24,888 bases of DNA from JACZQZ01 sp046756945 (GTDB lineage: Bacteria > Pseudomonadota > Alphaproteobacteria > Rhodospirillales > 2-02-FULL-58-16). Made by a program: the position numbers and the translations under genes. Numbering within the stretch: the first letter of the stretch is position 1; every line of letters starts with the position of its first letter. The notes under the pieces were generated by a model, which was given only the letters and a program-made list of their open reading frames with translations, searched no databases and was not told the DNA's origin. This document shows positions 8,471 to 15,746 of the stretch, one piece after another. The stretch covers positions 1-24,888 of the forward strand of contig JBHHXI010000028.1 of assembly GCA_046756945.1 (NCBI GenBank), read 5' to 3'.

Positions 8471-8935
8471 ATGGATTCGGACGCGGCAGTCACAGGGAAG
8501 AGCATCGACATAGCGCGGATCATGGAGATGATCCCGCACCGCTATCCCTTCCTGATGATCGACAGGCTTATCAACGTCATACCCGGCGTCAGCGCCGTCG
8601 GGATCAAGAACGTCACCATCGGCGAACCGTATTTCCAGGGCCACTTTCCGTCCCGTCCCGTGATGCCCGGGGTGCTGATCATCGAGGCCATGGCGCAGAC
8701 GGCGGCGGTCCTTGTCATGGAGACCCTTGGCGCGGAGGCGGAGGGCAGGCTGGTCTACTTCCTGTCGGTGGACGCGGCGCGCTTCCGCAAACCCATCATG
8801 CCGGGCGACACCTTGCATATTCACGTGGAAAAGCAATATAACCGCGGCAATGTGTGGAAGTTCAAGGGCGAGGCCCGGGTCGGCGATACCCTGATGGCGG
8901 ACGCCACATACGCCGCCATGATCATGGAAGACTGA
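8471..8935 (+). CDS. fabZ: 3-hydroxyacyl-ACP dehydratase FabZ
   Basis: FabZ dehydrates (3R)-hydroxyacyl-ACP to trans-2-enoyl-ACP in fatty-acid elongation. It competes with LpxA and LpxD for hydroxyacyl-ACP, which is the usual explanation for its place in the lipid A cluster. The 154-residue protein has the hot-dog fold signature: IPHRYPFLMIDR at 21-32 and FQGHFPSRPVMPGV at 55-68. The catalytic residues are His58 and Glu72 (in LIIEAMAQ). DAARFRKPIMPGD near 96-108 matches the conserved second half. The start ATG at 8471 follows the lpxD stop by 3 bases and has AAAGGCGG upstream. lpxA begins on the base after its stop. Confidence 0.98.
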   Translation: MDSDAAVTGKSIDIARIMEMIPHRYPFLMIDRLINVIPGVSAVGIKNVTIGEPYFQGHFPSRPVMPGVLIIEAMAQTAAVLVMETLGAEAEGRLVYFLSVDAARFRKPIMPGDTLHIHVEKQYNRGNVWKFKGEARVGDTLMADATYAAMIMED

Positions 8936-9736
8936 ATGCCGGATATCCATCCCACGGCCGTTGTCGATGGCGATGCCCGCATCGGCGCCAACATCACCGT
9001 CGGGCCGTACAGCATCGTCGGCGCCGATGTGGAGTTGGCCGAGGGCGTCACCGTCATGTCCCATGTGGTGGTGAACGGCCACACCAGCGTCGGCGCCAAC
9101 ACCAAGATTTACCCGTTTGCCTCCGTCGGCCTGGCGCCCCAGGACCTGAAATACAAAGGCGAGCCCTCGCGGCTCGAGATCGGGTGCAACAACATCATCC
9201 GCGAGCACGTCACCATGCACGGGGGGACCGAAGGGGGCGGCACGGTGACCCGCGTCGGCAACAACTGCCTGTTCATGGTGGCCTGCCACGTGGCCCACGA
9301 CTGCCAGATCGGCGATCATGTGGTGATGGTCAACAACGCCACCCTGGGCGGGCACGTGACGATCGGCGATTGGGCTATTCTTGGCGGCCTGGCGGCGGTG
9401 CACCAGTATGTGCGAATCGGCCGCCACGCCATGGTGGGCGGCCTCTCGGGCGTGGAGAACGACGTCATTCCCTATGGCTCGGTCACCGGCAACCGCGCCC
9501 GGCTCCAGGGCCTCAACATCATCGGCCTGAAGCGCCGGGGCGTTTCGCGCGACGACATCCACGTGCTGCGCAACGCCTACCGCCTCCTGTTCGCCCAGGA
9601 AGGCACCATGGCCGAACGCCTGGAAGACGTGGCCGAACTGTTCCACGACAACCGGGCGGTGATGGAGATCATCGATTTCATCCGGACCGAGTCCCAACGC
9701 TCCATCTGCCAACCCACACTGGAAGATGCCGCCTAA
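8936..9736 (+). CDS. lpxA: UDP-N-acetylglucosamine-type O/N-acyltransferase, first enzyme of lipid A synthesis
   Basis: LpxA transfers a hydroxyacyl chain from ACP to position 3 of a UDP-sugar, the first step of lipid A synthesis. The 266-residue protein is a left-handed beta-helix of hexapeptide repeats (about 1-190) followed by a helical C-terminal domain. The catalytic histidine is His121 in CHVAHDCQIG. GLAPQDLKYKGEPS at 65-78 and the GNRARLQGLNIIGLKRRG stretch are family landmarks. The start is directly after the fabZ stop, and the last 11 bases overlap lpxI. The nearby gnnA/gnnB-like pair raises the possibility that the natural acceptor is UDP-GlcNAc3N, giving an N-linked chain, instead of UDP-GlcNAc. 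I could not read substrate choice reliably from this sequence alone. Confidence 0.96.
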   Translation: MPDIHPTAVVDGDARIGANITVGPYSIVGADVELAEGVTVMSHVVVNGHTSVGANTKIYPFASVGLAPQDLKYKGEPSRLEIGCNNIIREHVTMHGGTEGGGTVTRVGNNCLFMVACHVAHDCQIGDHVVMVNNATLGGHVTIGDWAILGGLAAVHQYVRIGRHAMVGGLSGVENDVIPYGSVTGNRARLQGLNIIGLKRRGVSRDDIHVLRNAYRLLFAQEGTMAERLEDVAELFHDNRAVMEIIDFIRTESQRSICQPTLEDAA

Positions 9737-10559
9737 GCTCGGCATCCTGGCCGGGCGCGGCGAATTGCCGGCGCGCATCATCCAAGCCTGCAGGGAAACC
9801 GGACGCGACTACTTCGTTATTGCGTTCAAGGAGCAGACGGCTCCCGAGACGGTGGCCGGGGCGCCCCACGCCTGGGTACGCCTGGGCGCCGCCGGCAGCG
9901 CCTTGCAGCGCCTGCGCGACGCCGGGGTCGAGGAACTGGTCATGGCGGGAGGCGTCCACCGTCCTTCCCTTTCCGCTCTTCGGCCGGACGCATGGGCGAT
10001 CAGGGTGATGGCCAGGAATGCGAACAAGGCGCTGGGCGACGACGGGCTGTTGTCGGCCCTGGTCACGGCGCTCGAGGACGAGGGATTTCGCATGGTCGGC
10101 GCCGACGACGTGGTTTCCGATCTTCTCGCCCCGCAAGGGCTGTTGGGCGCCATCGTGCCCGAAGCCGAGGCGACGGCGGACATCGCGCTTGGCATCGAAG
10201 TGGCCCTCGGCCTGGGCGCCCTTGACGTGGGACAGGCCGTGGTCGTGCAGCAGGGGCTGGTCCTCGGCGTCGAAGCGGCGGAAGGAACGGACGCCCTGAT
10301 CGAACGGTGCGCCGGGCTCCGCCGCTCGGGTTTCGGCGGCGTCCTGGTCAAGGTCAAGAAACCGGGGCAGGAGCGCCGTGCGGACCTGCCCACCATCGGC
10401 GTTACCACGGTCACGGCGGTAGCGGCGGCGGGCCTGAGCGGAATCGCCGTGGAGGCGGGAGGAACCCTGGTAATGGACCGGACCGCGGTGGCGGCGGCGG
10501 CCGACAGGGCGGGGGTGTTCGTCATTGGCGTGCCGGTGCCGGACGACGCGCCGGCATGA
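9726..10559 (+). CDS. lpxI: UDP-2,3-diacylglucosamine diphosphatase, LpxI type
   Basis: LpxI hydrolyses UDP-2,3-diacylglucosamine to lipid X (2,3-diacylglucosamine 1-phosphate) and UMP, the fourth step of lipid A synthesis. It replaces the unrelated LpxH in most alphaproteobacteria. The 277-residue product begins PPKLGILAGRGELP, the characteristic N-terminus. It contains NANKALGDDGLLSALV near 98-113 and VQQGLVLGVEAAEGTD near 174-189, and ends with the C-terminal domain holding RRADLPTIG, whose Asp220 corresponds to the aspartate important for catalysis in the family. It overlaps lpxA by 11 bases and meets lpxB in an ATGA overlap. The GGAAG before its ATG is too close to serve as a normal ribosome-binding site, so coupling to lpxA translation is likely. 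Confidence 0.96.
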   Translation: MPPKLGILAGRGELPARIIQACRETGRDYFVIAFKEQTAPETVAGAPHAWVRLGAAGSALQRLRDAGVEELVMAGGVHRPSLSALRPDAWAIRVMARNANKALGDDGLLSALVTALEDEGFRMVGADDVVSDLLAPQGLLGAIVPEAEATADIALGIEVALGLGALDVGQAVVVQQGLVLGVEAAEGTDALIERCAGLRRSGFGGVLVKVKKPGQERRADLPTIGVTTVTAVAAAGLSGIAVEAGGTLVMDRTAVAAAADRAGVFVIGVPVPDDAPA

Positions 10560-11752
10560 GCGCCGGCGGCGGCGATGAGGCGCCGCTGATCTTCCTCATC
10601 GCCGGCGAGCCGTCGGGCGACGTTTTGGGGGCACGCCTGATGGCGGCCCTCAAACGCCAATCCGGCGGCAAGGTGCGCTTCGCCGGCGTCGGCGGTGTCC
10701 GCATGGGAGAGGAGGGACTCGACAGCCTGTTTCCCATTGGCGAACTCTCCGTCATGGGCCTCGCCGAGGTCCTGCCCCACGTGCCGCGGCTGTTGCGCCG
10801 CATCCGCCAGACGGCGGCCCGCATCCGGGCCTTGAGTCCGTCGGTCCTGATCACCATCGATTCTCCCGACTTCACCTTTCGCGTCGCCCGGCGAAGCCGG
10901 CGCGGCGGCGCCACCATGCCGGCGATCCACTATGTGGCGCCGCAGGTGTGGGCGTGGCGGCCGGGCAAGGCGAAAGCGACGGCGCACCTGTTCGACCGCC
11001 TCATGGCGCTGTTGCCCTTCGAGCCCCCCTATTTCGAGGCCGTCGGGCTGCCCTGCACCTTCGTCGGCCATCCCGTGGTGGAATGCGGCGCCGGGACGGG
11101 GGACGGACCGGCCTTTCGGCGGCGCCACGGCATCGCGGAGGGGACGCCGTTGATCTGCGTGCTGCCCGGAAGCCGGCGCACCGAGAGCAAGTTCCTGTTG
11201 CCGGTCTTCGGCGAAACCCTGGCCCGGCTTGCGCAGTCGTGCCCGCACATCACGGCCGTGGTGCCGACGGTGGAGACCGTGGCCGACGCCGTGGCCGCGG
11301 CCGCCCGGGAGTGGCCGGTTCCGGCCCTGGTGCTTGCGGGCGAAGCGGAAAAATTCGACGCCTTCGCCGCCGCCGACGCCGGGCTCGCCGCCTCGGGAAG
11401 CGTGACCCTGGAGCTGGCCATGGCCGATTTGCCGATGGTGGTGGCCTACAAGATGAACCCGGTCACCGGCTGGCTGGCCCGGCGCCTGATTCGCACGCGC
11501 TACGTGAACCTGATGAACCTGGTCCTGGACCGGGACGCGGTGCCGGAACTGCTGCAGGGCGATTGCACCCCGGACAAGCTGGCCAAGGCCCTTTTCCGTC
11601 TTCTCACCGACGGGGCGGCGCAACGGGCGCAACGCGCCGCCTTCGCCGAGGTGCTGGAGAAGCTTGGCCGCGACGGGCCGCCGCCGTCGGAACGGGCCGC
11701 CGAAGTGGTGCTGGCGGTGATCCGCGGGGCCGGCGGCCGGGCCGCCGTGTAA
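10556..11752 (+). CDS. lpxB: Lipid-A-disaccharide synthase
   Basis: LpxB is a membrane-associated glycosyltransferase that joins UDP-2,3-diacylglucosamine and lipid X into the lipid A disaccharide. The 398-residue product has GEPSGD at 17-22, ITIDSPDF at 99-106, and HYVAPQVWAWRPGKAKA at 125-141. LPGSRRTE at 203-210 holds the conserved arginines of the nucleotide-sugar site, and SGSVTLELA lies in the C-terminal half. The frame is open further upstream inside lpxI, but ATG at 10556 overlaps the lpxI stop as ATGA and gives the correct N-terminus. It is the last + strand gene of the envelope operon. A GC hairpin lies at its 3' end, and the opposing gnnB-like gene ends 3 bases away. Confidence 0.96.
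   Translation: MSAGGGDEAPLIFLIAGEPSGDVLGARLMAALKRQSGGKVRFAGVGGVRMGEEGLDSLFPIGELSVMGLAEVLPHVPRLLRRIRQTAARIRALSPSVLITIDSPDFTFRVARRSRRGGATMPAIHYVAPQVWAWRPGKAKATAHLFDRLMALLPFEPPYFEAVGLPCTFVGHPVVECGAGTGDGPAFRRRHGIAEGTPLICVLPGSRRTESKFLLPVFGETLARLAQSCPHITAVVPTVETVADAVAAAAREWPVPALVLAGEAEKFDAFAAADAGLAASGSVTLELAMADLPMVVAYKMNPVTGWLARRLIRTRYVNLMNLVLDRDAVPELLQGDCTPDKLAKALFRLLTDGAAQRAQRAAFAEVLEKLGRDGPPPSERAAEVVLAVIRGAGGRAAV
11731..11747. terminator. GC hairpin at the convergent lpxB/gnnB ends
   Basis: CGGCGGC at 11731-11737 and GCCGCCG at 11741-11747 form a perfect 7-bp stem with a 3-base loop. It lies in the last codons of lpxB, and on the other strand about 8 bases beyond the stop of the aminotransferase gene. 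Neither side has a run of U, so it is not a standard intrinsic terminator. It may slow or protect transcript ends at this tight convergence. Confidence 0.35.
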
Positions 11753-11755
11753 TGG

Positions 11756-12880
11756 CTATTTCAGGGCGGCGATCACCGCGTCCGAGATGCGGTCGACGGT
11801 CGCTTCATCCAGGTCGGGGTAGATCGGCAGGCTGAGGATCCGTCGGCTCAGGTCCTCGCACACCGGCAGCGACCCGGGACCGCCGCCGTAGTCCCGGAAG
11901 GCCGGCTGCAAATGCAGCGGGCTGGGGTAGTAGACCCGCGCCGGTATCCCCCGCGCCGCAAGCGCATCCCTGAGCGCGTCCCGGTCCTCCACGACGATGG
12001 AATAAAGGGCCCAGACGCTTGCCGCGCCTTCTACGCGGGCGGGAAGGGTGACGGCGCCGCGAAGGGCCTGGTCGTAGCGCCGGGCAAGGCTTTCGCGGGC
12101 TCGTATCTCGTCTTCGAAGGCCTCCAGCTTGATCAGCAGGGCGGCCGCCTGCAGCGTATCCAGGCGGCCGTTCATGCCCAGACGCGCGCACGCGCCGTCG
12201 GCGTCCTGGCCGTGGACGCGGATCGAGCGCATGACCCCGGCGCGCCCGGCGTCATCGGTAAAGATGGCCCCGCCGTCGCCGTAGCAGCCGAGGGGCTTGG
12301 ACGGGAAGAAACTGGTCGTGGTGACCGCCGCAAGGCGGCCGACGCGCAAGGCGTCGCGGCTGGCGCCGAAGCTCTGCGCCGCGTCGGCGAGCACGAACAG
12401 GCCGTGCGCGTCGGCGACGGCGTTGATGGCGGCGTAGTCCGCCGGCAGTCCGAAAAGGTCCACCGGGATGACGGCACGGGGCCGCAGCGACCCGCCGGCG
12501 AGGACATCGGCGACGGCCCGTTCCAGATGCGCCGGGTCCATATTGAAGGTGTCCGGGCCGACGTCGCAGAACACGGGCGTGGCGCCGACGGCGAGCACCG
12601 GTTCCGCGGTGGCGGCAAAGGTGAAGGCGGGCACGAACACCGCGTCGCCCGGGCCGATCCCTTCGGCCATCAGGGAGATGGTCAGGGCGACGGTGCCGCT
12701 GGAGACGGTGATGGCGTGCGCCGCGCCGCAGAAGCGGGCGAGCTCCGCCTCCAGCTCAACCACCTCGGGACCGAGGATGAACTGGCCGTGGTCGAGGACG
12801 GCGCGCATGCGCGCGTCCATGCGCGGCTTGAGGCGGGCGTACTGGGCCTTGAGGTCGACGAAGGGGAGCGGCGTCGTCAT
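11756..12880 (-). CDS. gnnB: DegT/DnrJ/EryC1/StrS-family sugar aminotransferase, probable GnnB
   Basis: This is a PLP-dependent aminotransferase of the sugar 3- or 4-keto type. The 374-residue protein starts with LPFVDLKAQY, has the SSGTVALTISL loop at 60-70, and FVPAFTFAATAEPVLAVGA at 82-100. DAAQSFGA holds the pyridoxal-ring aspartate at 166, and SFFPSKPLGCYGDGG contains the Schiff-base Lys195. These are hallmarks of the UDP-3-keto-sugar subgroup that includes WbpE, and of GnnB, which transaminates UDP-3-keto-GlcNAc to UDP-GlcNAc3N. It is translationally coupled (ATGA) to the dehydrogenase that would make the ketone, and the pair abuts the lpx genes. I therefore infer GnnB. A WbpE-like role in an O-antigen uronic acid is the main alternative; no other O-antigen gene is in the window. 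Start ATG at 12880. Confidence 0.72.
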   Translation of the reverse strand: MTTPLPFVDLKAQYARLKPRMDARMRAVLDHGQFILGPEVVELEAELARFCGAAHAITVSSGTVALTISLMAEGIGPGDAVFVPAFTFAATAEPVLAVGATPVFCDVGPDTFNMDPAHLERAVADVLAGGSLRPRAVIPVDLFGLPADYAAINAVADAHGLFVLADAAQSFGASRDALRVGRLAAVTTTSFFPSKPLGCYGDGGAIFTDDAGRAGVMRSIRVHGQDADGACARLGMNGRLDTLQAAALLIKLEAFEDEIRARESLARRYDQALRGAVTLPARVEGAASVWALYSIVVEDRDALRDALAARGIPARVYYPSPLHLQPAFRDYGGGPGSLPVCEDLSRRILSLPIYPDLDEATVDRISDAVIAALK

Positions 12881-13896
12881 TGCGCCGCGGGGCGTTTCTC
12901 GTTCACCATCGTTCGCGCGATCCCCGTGTCGCCGGATTGCGCGCGCACGAACTCCAGGTGTTTCTGCAGGCTCCCGGTGATCATGGTGGCCGTCTCCAGG
13001 GCCCGCCGGCCGTCCTCGCCGCTGACCGCAGGCGGAGATTTCGTCGCTACCGCGTTGAGGAAGGCCTCTATCTCGCGTTTCAGGCTGTCGGCCTCCTCGT
13101 ATACCTGTTCGTCGATGCGAAAGTTGGGGATGCCGGGGAACAATTCGCCTTCGCCCTTGCGGGCGACGACCACCTTGCGCGTCAGAAAATCGATGGAAAT
13201 GTAGTGGTCCGGTTGGAATATGCGCATCTTACGTTCGTTCTTGGCGCTGATGCGGCTGGCGGTAATGTTGGCGACACAGCCGTTGGCGAAGCGGATGCGC
13301 GTGTTGGCGATGTCTTCGACGGCGGTGAGCACCGGCGCCCCGACCGCATCGACCGATTCCGCCGGCGACTTGACGAAGGCCTGGACCAGATCGATGTCGT
13401 GGATCATCAGATCGAGGATGACGCTGATGTCGGTCCCGCGCCGCTGGAACGGCGCGATACGGTAGCATTCGATATACAGCGGCCGGGTGAGCACTTTCTC
13501 CACCACCTGCACGGCCGCGGAAAAGCGTTCAAGATGGCCGACCTGGAGGATCAGGTTGCGTTGGCCGGCCAGGCGTATCAGGGCGTCGGCGTCGGCGATA
13601 TCGTCGGTGACCGGCTTTTCGACGAGCACATGGACGCCGTTTTCCAGGAACGGCCCGGCGATCTCGCGATGGGCCGTGGTCGGCACGACGACGCTTACCG
13701 CATCCACCTGGTCCAACAGCTCGCGGTAGTCGGAGACCGCCCGGACCCCGAACTCCGCCGCCACCGCGCCGGCCCTCTCGCTGTCGGTGTCGCATACGGC
13801 GATGAGGTCCGAGCCTTCCAGGGCGGCGTATTTTTCGGCGTGATAGCGGCCGAAATGGCCGACCCCGATGACCGCCGTCCTGATCCTGCCCGTCAT
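12877..13896 (-). CDS. gnnA: Gfo/Idh/MocA-family NAD(P)-dependent sugar dehydrogenase, probable GnnA
   Basis: This is a Rossmann-fold sugar dehydrogenase. The 339-residue product has the nucleotide-binding AVIGVGHFGRYHAEKY at 8-23, the family EKP motif at 93-95 (HVLVEKPVT), and the catalytic region DLMIHDIDL (Asp162, His166). In the GnnA/GnnB pathway described in Acidithiobacillus ferrooxidans, GnnA oxidises the 3-hydroxyl of UDP-GlcNAc so that GnnB can aminate it. Coupling to an aminotransferase and position beside lpxA-lpxI-lpxB support that reading. WlbA/WbpB enzymes, which oxidise UDP-GlcNAc uronic acid, belong to the same family and cannot be excluded by eye. The start ATG at 13896 has GGGAGG 9 bases upstream. 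The gene is divergent from gloA across a 126-base gap. Confidence 0.72.
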   Translation of the reverse strand: MTGRIRTAVIGVGHFGRYHAEKYAALEGSDLIAVCDTDSERAGAVAAEFGVRAVSDYRELLDQVDAVSVVVPTTAHREIAGPFLENGVHVLVEKPVTDDIADADALIRLAGQRNLILQVGHLERFSAAVQVVEKVLTRPLYIECYRIAPFQRRGTDISVILDLMIHDIDLVQAFVKSPAESVDAVGAPVLTAVEDIANTRIRFANGCVANITASRISAKNERKMRIFQPDHYISIDFLTRKVVVARKGEGELFPGIPNFRIDEQVYEEADSLKREIEAFLNAVATKSPPAVSGEDGRRALETATMITGSLQKHLEFVRAQSGDTGIARTMVNEKRPAAQ

Positions 13897-13939
13897 TCCC
13901 CGTCGCCTCCCGTTGCGCGCACGCTACCCTTCGCCGGGC

Positions 13940-13968
13940 TTGGTGCGGCGGCAGTTAGGGGGTATACG
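13940..13968 (+). promoter_or_regulatory. Candidate sigma-70-type promoter for gloA
   Basis: TTGGTG at 13940-13945 and TATACG at 13963-13968 are separated by exactly 17 bases, in the divergent gap upstream of gloA. The -10 matches 4 of 6 consensus bases and the -35 matches 3. The GTATAC within it is self-complementary, so TATACC could also serve the opposite-strand gnnA gene, with a weaker -35 (CTTGTG, 16 bases). The predicted start would be about 50 bases before the gloA ATG. The match is by eye only. Confidence 0.35.
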
Positions 13969-14022
13969 TTTTGGCGGGTCAACACAAGACCTTGCGGACG
14001 TCCATGGGATGGGAGGGAAGCC

Positions 14023-14463
14023 ATGACCACCACCGCCGCCGCCGAGGCCGCCACCGGGCCGCGGGACAGCACGCAATCCCGCATCCTCCACACCATGATC
14101 CGGGTCCGCGACCTGGACAAGTCCCTGGATTTCTACACCCGGCTTCTCGGCATGAGCGAGCTGCGCCGGAAGGATTTTCCCGGCGGCAAGTTCACCCTCG
14201 CCTTCGTCGGCTATGGCGGCGAGGCCGATCACACGGTGATCGAGCTGACCCACAACTGGGACCAGGACGAGCCCTACGACCTGGGCACCGGTTTCGGGCA
14301 CGTGGCCATCGGCGTTCAGGACATCCACGCCACCTGCGCGCGCCTGAAGGCGGAAGGGGTCGCCATTCCCCGTCCGCCGGGTCCCATGAAGCACGGCACC
14401 ACCGTCATCGCCTTTATCGAGGATCCCGACGGCTACAAGATCGAGCTCATCGAACGGGCGTAA
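14023..14463 (+). CDS. gloA: Lactoylglutathione lyase (glyoxalase I)
   Basis: Glyoxalase I isomerises the methylglyoxal-glutathione hemithioacetal to S-lactoylglutathione, detoxifying methylglyoxal in the cytoplasm. The 146-residue protein is a single-unit VOC-fold enzyme. All four metal ligands are visible: His23 in ILHTMIRV, Glu74 in TVIELTHNW, His93 in GFGHVAIGV and Glu141 in YKIELIE. LDKSLDFYTRLLGM at 31-44 and FIEDPDGYKIEL at 131-142 are diagnostic. The N-terminal tail of about 18 Ala/Thr-rich residues is slightly longer than in E. coli GloA. ATG at 14023 is preceded by GGGAGGGA. The frame stays open far upstream across the antisense of the dehydrogenase gene, but that extension has no family support. 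The gene stands alone, with its own likely promoter. Confidence 0.95.
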   Translation: MTTTAAAEAATGPRDSTQSRILHTMIRVRDLDKSLDFYTRLLGMSELRRKDFPGGKFTLAFVGYGGEADHTVIELTHNWDQDEPYDLGTGFGHVAIGVQDIHATCARLKAEGVAIPRPPGPMKHGTTVIAFIEDPDGYKIELIERA

Positions 14464-14488
14464 TTCCGAAATTCAGTAATATCGGAAT
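14463..14488 (+). terminator. AT-containing hairpin at the gloA stop
   Basis: ATTCCGA at 14463-14469 pairs with TCGGAAT at 14482-14488. Inside, ATT pairs with AAT across one A-A mismatch, leaving a 4-base CAGT loop. The stem begins in the gloA stop codon. No T run follows, so it is a weak candidate for transcript termination or 3'-end stabilisation. Confidence 0.35.
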
Positions 14489-14909
14489 GAGCCCCCGATC
14501 CCCGGCGATCCACGGCAATACCCGGTAACGCGGGCCTTCTGGTCACGGCGTCGCTTGCGGCCGCGGTCCGGTCCATCGATCGGCGCCGCGCCCCGATGCC
14601 GCACGATCCGCGCCAGGGACCGCAATTTGCGGCTGAACCCTATACGTTCGTATGGGCCGCCTATACCGATGGATGGTTTCACCGCCGCCCAAATCCAGGG
14701 ATATTGGAGAGATCGCGGGAACGCATGCTTTTCAACGTGTGGTTTTCGTTGAGACGATTGCTCCGCTCGATCTGTCATGGCCGGCGGACGCGTCCGGGGG
14801 AGGGCGTTTAATCCTGTCTTCGATGCGAGTCAGTCGGTGACCCGACCGCTCAGGGTCGGTCGGACATCCCGATGCCTGGGGTCATCCAGGGAATACAAGA
14901 GGAATGGCT
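14464..14909. other. Gene-poor interval with several dyads upstream of the sensory operon
   Basis: This 446-base stretch holds no open frame that I can support: the short frames present resemble no family and lack ribosome-binding sites. It does hold small symmetric elements. CCGCAA-T-TTGCGG is a 13-base near-perfect palindrome at 14620-14632. CCTATACG/CGTATGGG at 14639-14656 is an inverted repeat with a 2-base loop and one G-T wobble. CCTATACC at 14660-14667 repeats its left arm 21 bases on. CCGACC/GGTCGG at 14842-14859 is a 6-bp hairpin near the downstream gene. A possible promoter is TTGAGA (14749-14754), 18 bases, TGTCAT (14773-14778). It could be a regulatory leader, an unannotated small RNA or decayed sequence. 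Confidence 0.4.
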
Positions 14910-15746
14910 ATGCCTAAGTTGAGAAGGACCGCGGCTCTTATGGCGTTGGCGGCGCTGTGGCTCTTGGTGCCGGCGCCCGGCCAGGCGACGGTGCTGAAGG
15001 TCGGGGGAACAGGGGCCGCGCTCGGCACCATGCGCCTGCTCTGCAACGCCTTCAGCAGACTCCATCCGGACGTCACGGTCGAAATTCCGAACAGCCTCGG
15101 CAGCGGAGGCGGCATCCAGGCCGTCCTCCACGGGGCCGTCGATATCGCGCTCAGTGCAAGACCTCTGAAAGAACGGGAACGGGCGGCGGGCGCCAGGGAA
15201 CTTCCCTACGCAAGAACGCCGTTCATCCTTTTCACCAGCCGGCGGCACCCGGAGATCACTCTTACCCGTGCCGAGGTGGTGGAGATATTCACCGGCCATG
15301 GTCCAACCTGGCCCGACGGGACTCCCATCCGCGTCATTCTCCGGCCGGAAAAGGACTCCGATACGGATGTGTTGATGGCCAATTTCCCCGGCATGGACGG
15401 GGCGCTGAAGATCGCCCGGATTAGTCGCGGGTCCCCGACCGCGTATTCGGATCAGGATGCGATGGACCTGGCCGAAAGGGCGCCGGGCTCGGTGAGCACG
15501 GGGACGCTGACCGCCGTTATCGCGGAAAGGCGCCCCCTCAAAGGAATTCCCATCGACGGCGTCGCGCCGAGCGTGGCGAACCTGGAAAACGGGTCCTATA
15601 CCCTGGCCAAGACACTTTCGTTTGTGACCGGGCCCGAGCCGAGCGAAATGGTCAACGATTTCATACGCTTCGTCAATTCGGCGGAAGGCGCGGCCGTGCT
15701 TCGCGGTACGGGAAACCTGCCACTCCCTTCAGACAGACAGAAATAG
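14910..15746 (+). CDS. PstS-like periplasmic substrate-binding protein
   Basis: This is a secreted type-2 periplasmic binding protein resembling the phosphate/oxyanion group. It has a signal peptide of about 25 residues (LRRTAALMALAALWLL, then PGQA), followed by VLKVGGTGAALGTM and SLGSGGGIQAVLHGAVDIAL. SARPLKERE matches the S-x-R-P-L-x-x-x-E segment common in PstS-like proteins. The second lobe has LRPEKDSDTD, where true PstS has a G-S-G-T phosphate loop, so the ligand may not be phosphate. No ABC permease or ATPase gene accompanies it. A membrane hybrid kinase starts on the base after its stop, so it more likely feeds a sensor than a transporter. AAGAGGA abuts ATG 14904; ATG 14910 is 6 bases from it and is preferred (278 residues). 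Confidence 0.8.
   Translation: MPKLRRTAALMALAALWLLVPAPGQATVLKVGGTGAALGTMRLLCNAFSRLHPDVTVEIPNSLGSGGGIQAVLHGAVDIALSARPLKERERAAGARELPYARTPFILFTSRRHPEITLTRAEVVEIFTGHGPTWPDGTPIRVILRPEKDSDTDVLMANFPGMDGALKIARISRGSPTAYSDQDAMDLAERAPGSVSTGTLTAVIAERRPLKGIPIDGVAPSVANLENGSYTLAKTLSFVTGPEPSEMVNDFIRFVNSAEGAAVLRGTGNLPLPSDRQK

Noticed and set aside
12880..14022. A long + strand open frame that runs in frame into gloA and would make a protein of 527 residues
   Set aside because: It is antisense to the whole dehydrogenase gene, its composition is that of a GC-rich shadow frame, and glyoxalase similarity starts only at ATG 14023, which has a good ribosome-binding site.
14596..14811. A 71-residue + frame, with overlapping short frames on both strands, in the interval after gloA
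   Set aside because: No ribosome-binding site, no family resemblance, and competing frames of similar length in the same stretch; not enough to call a gene.
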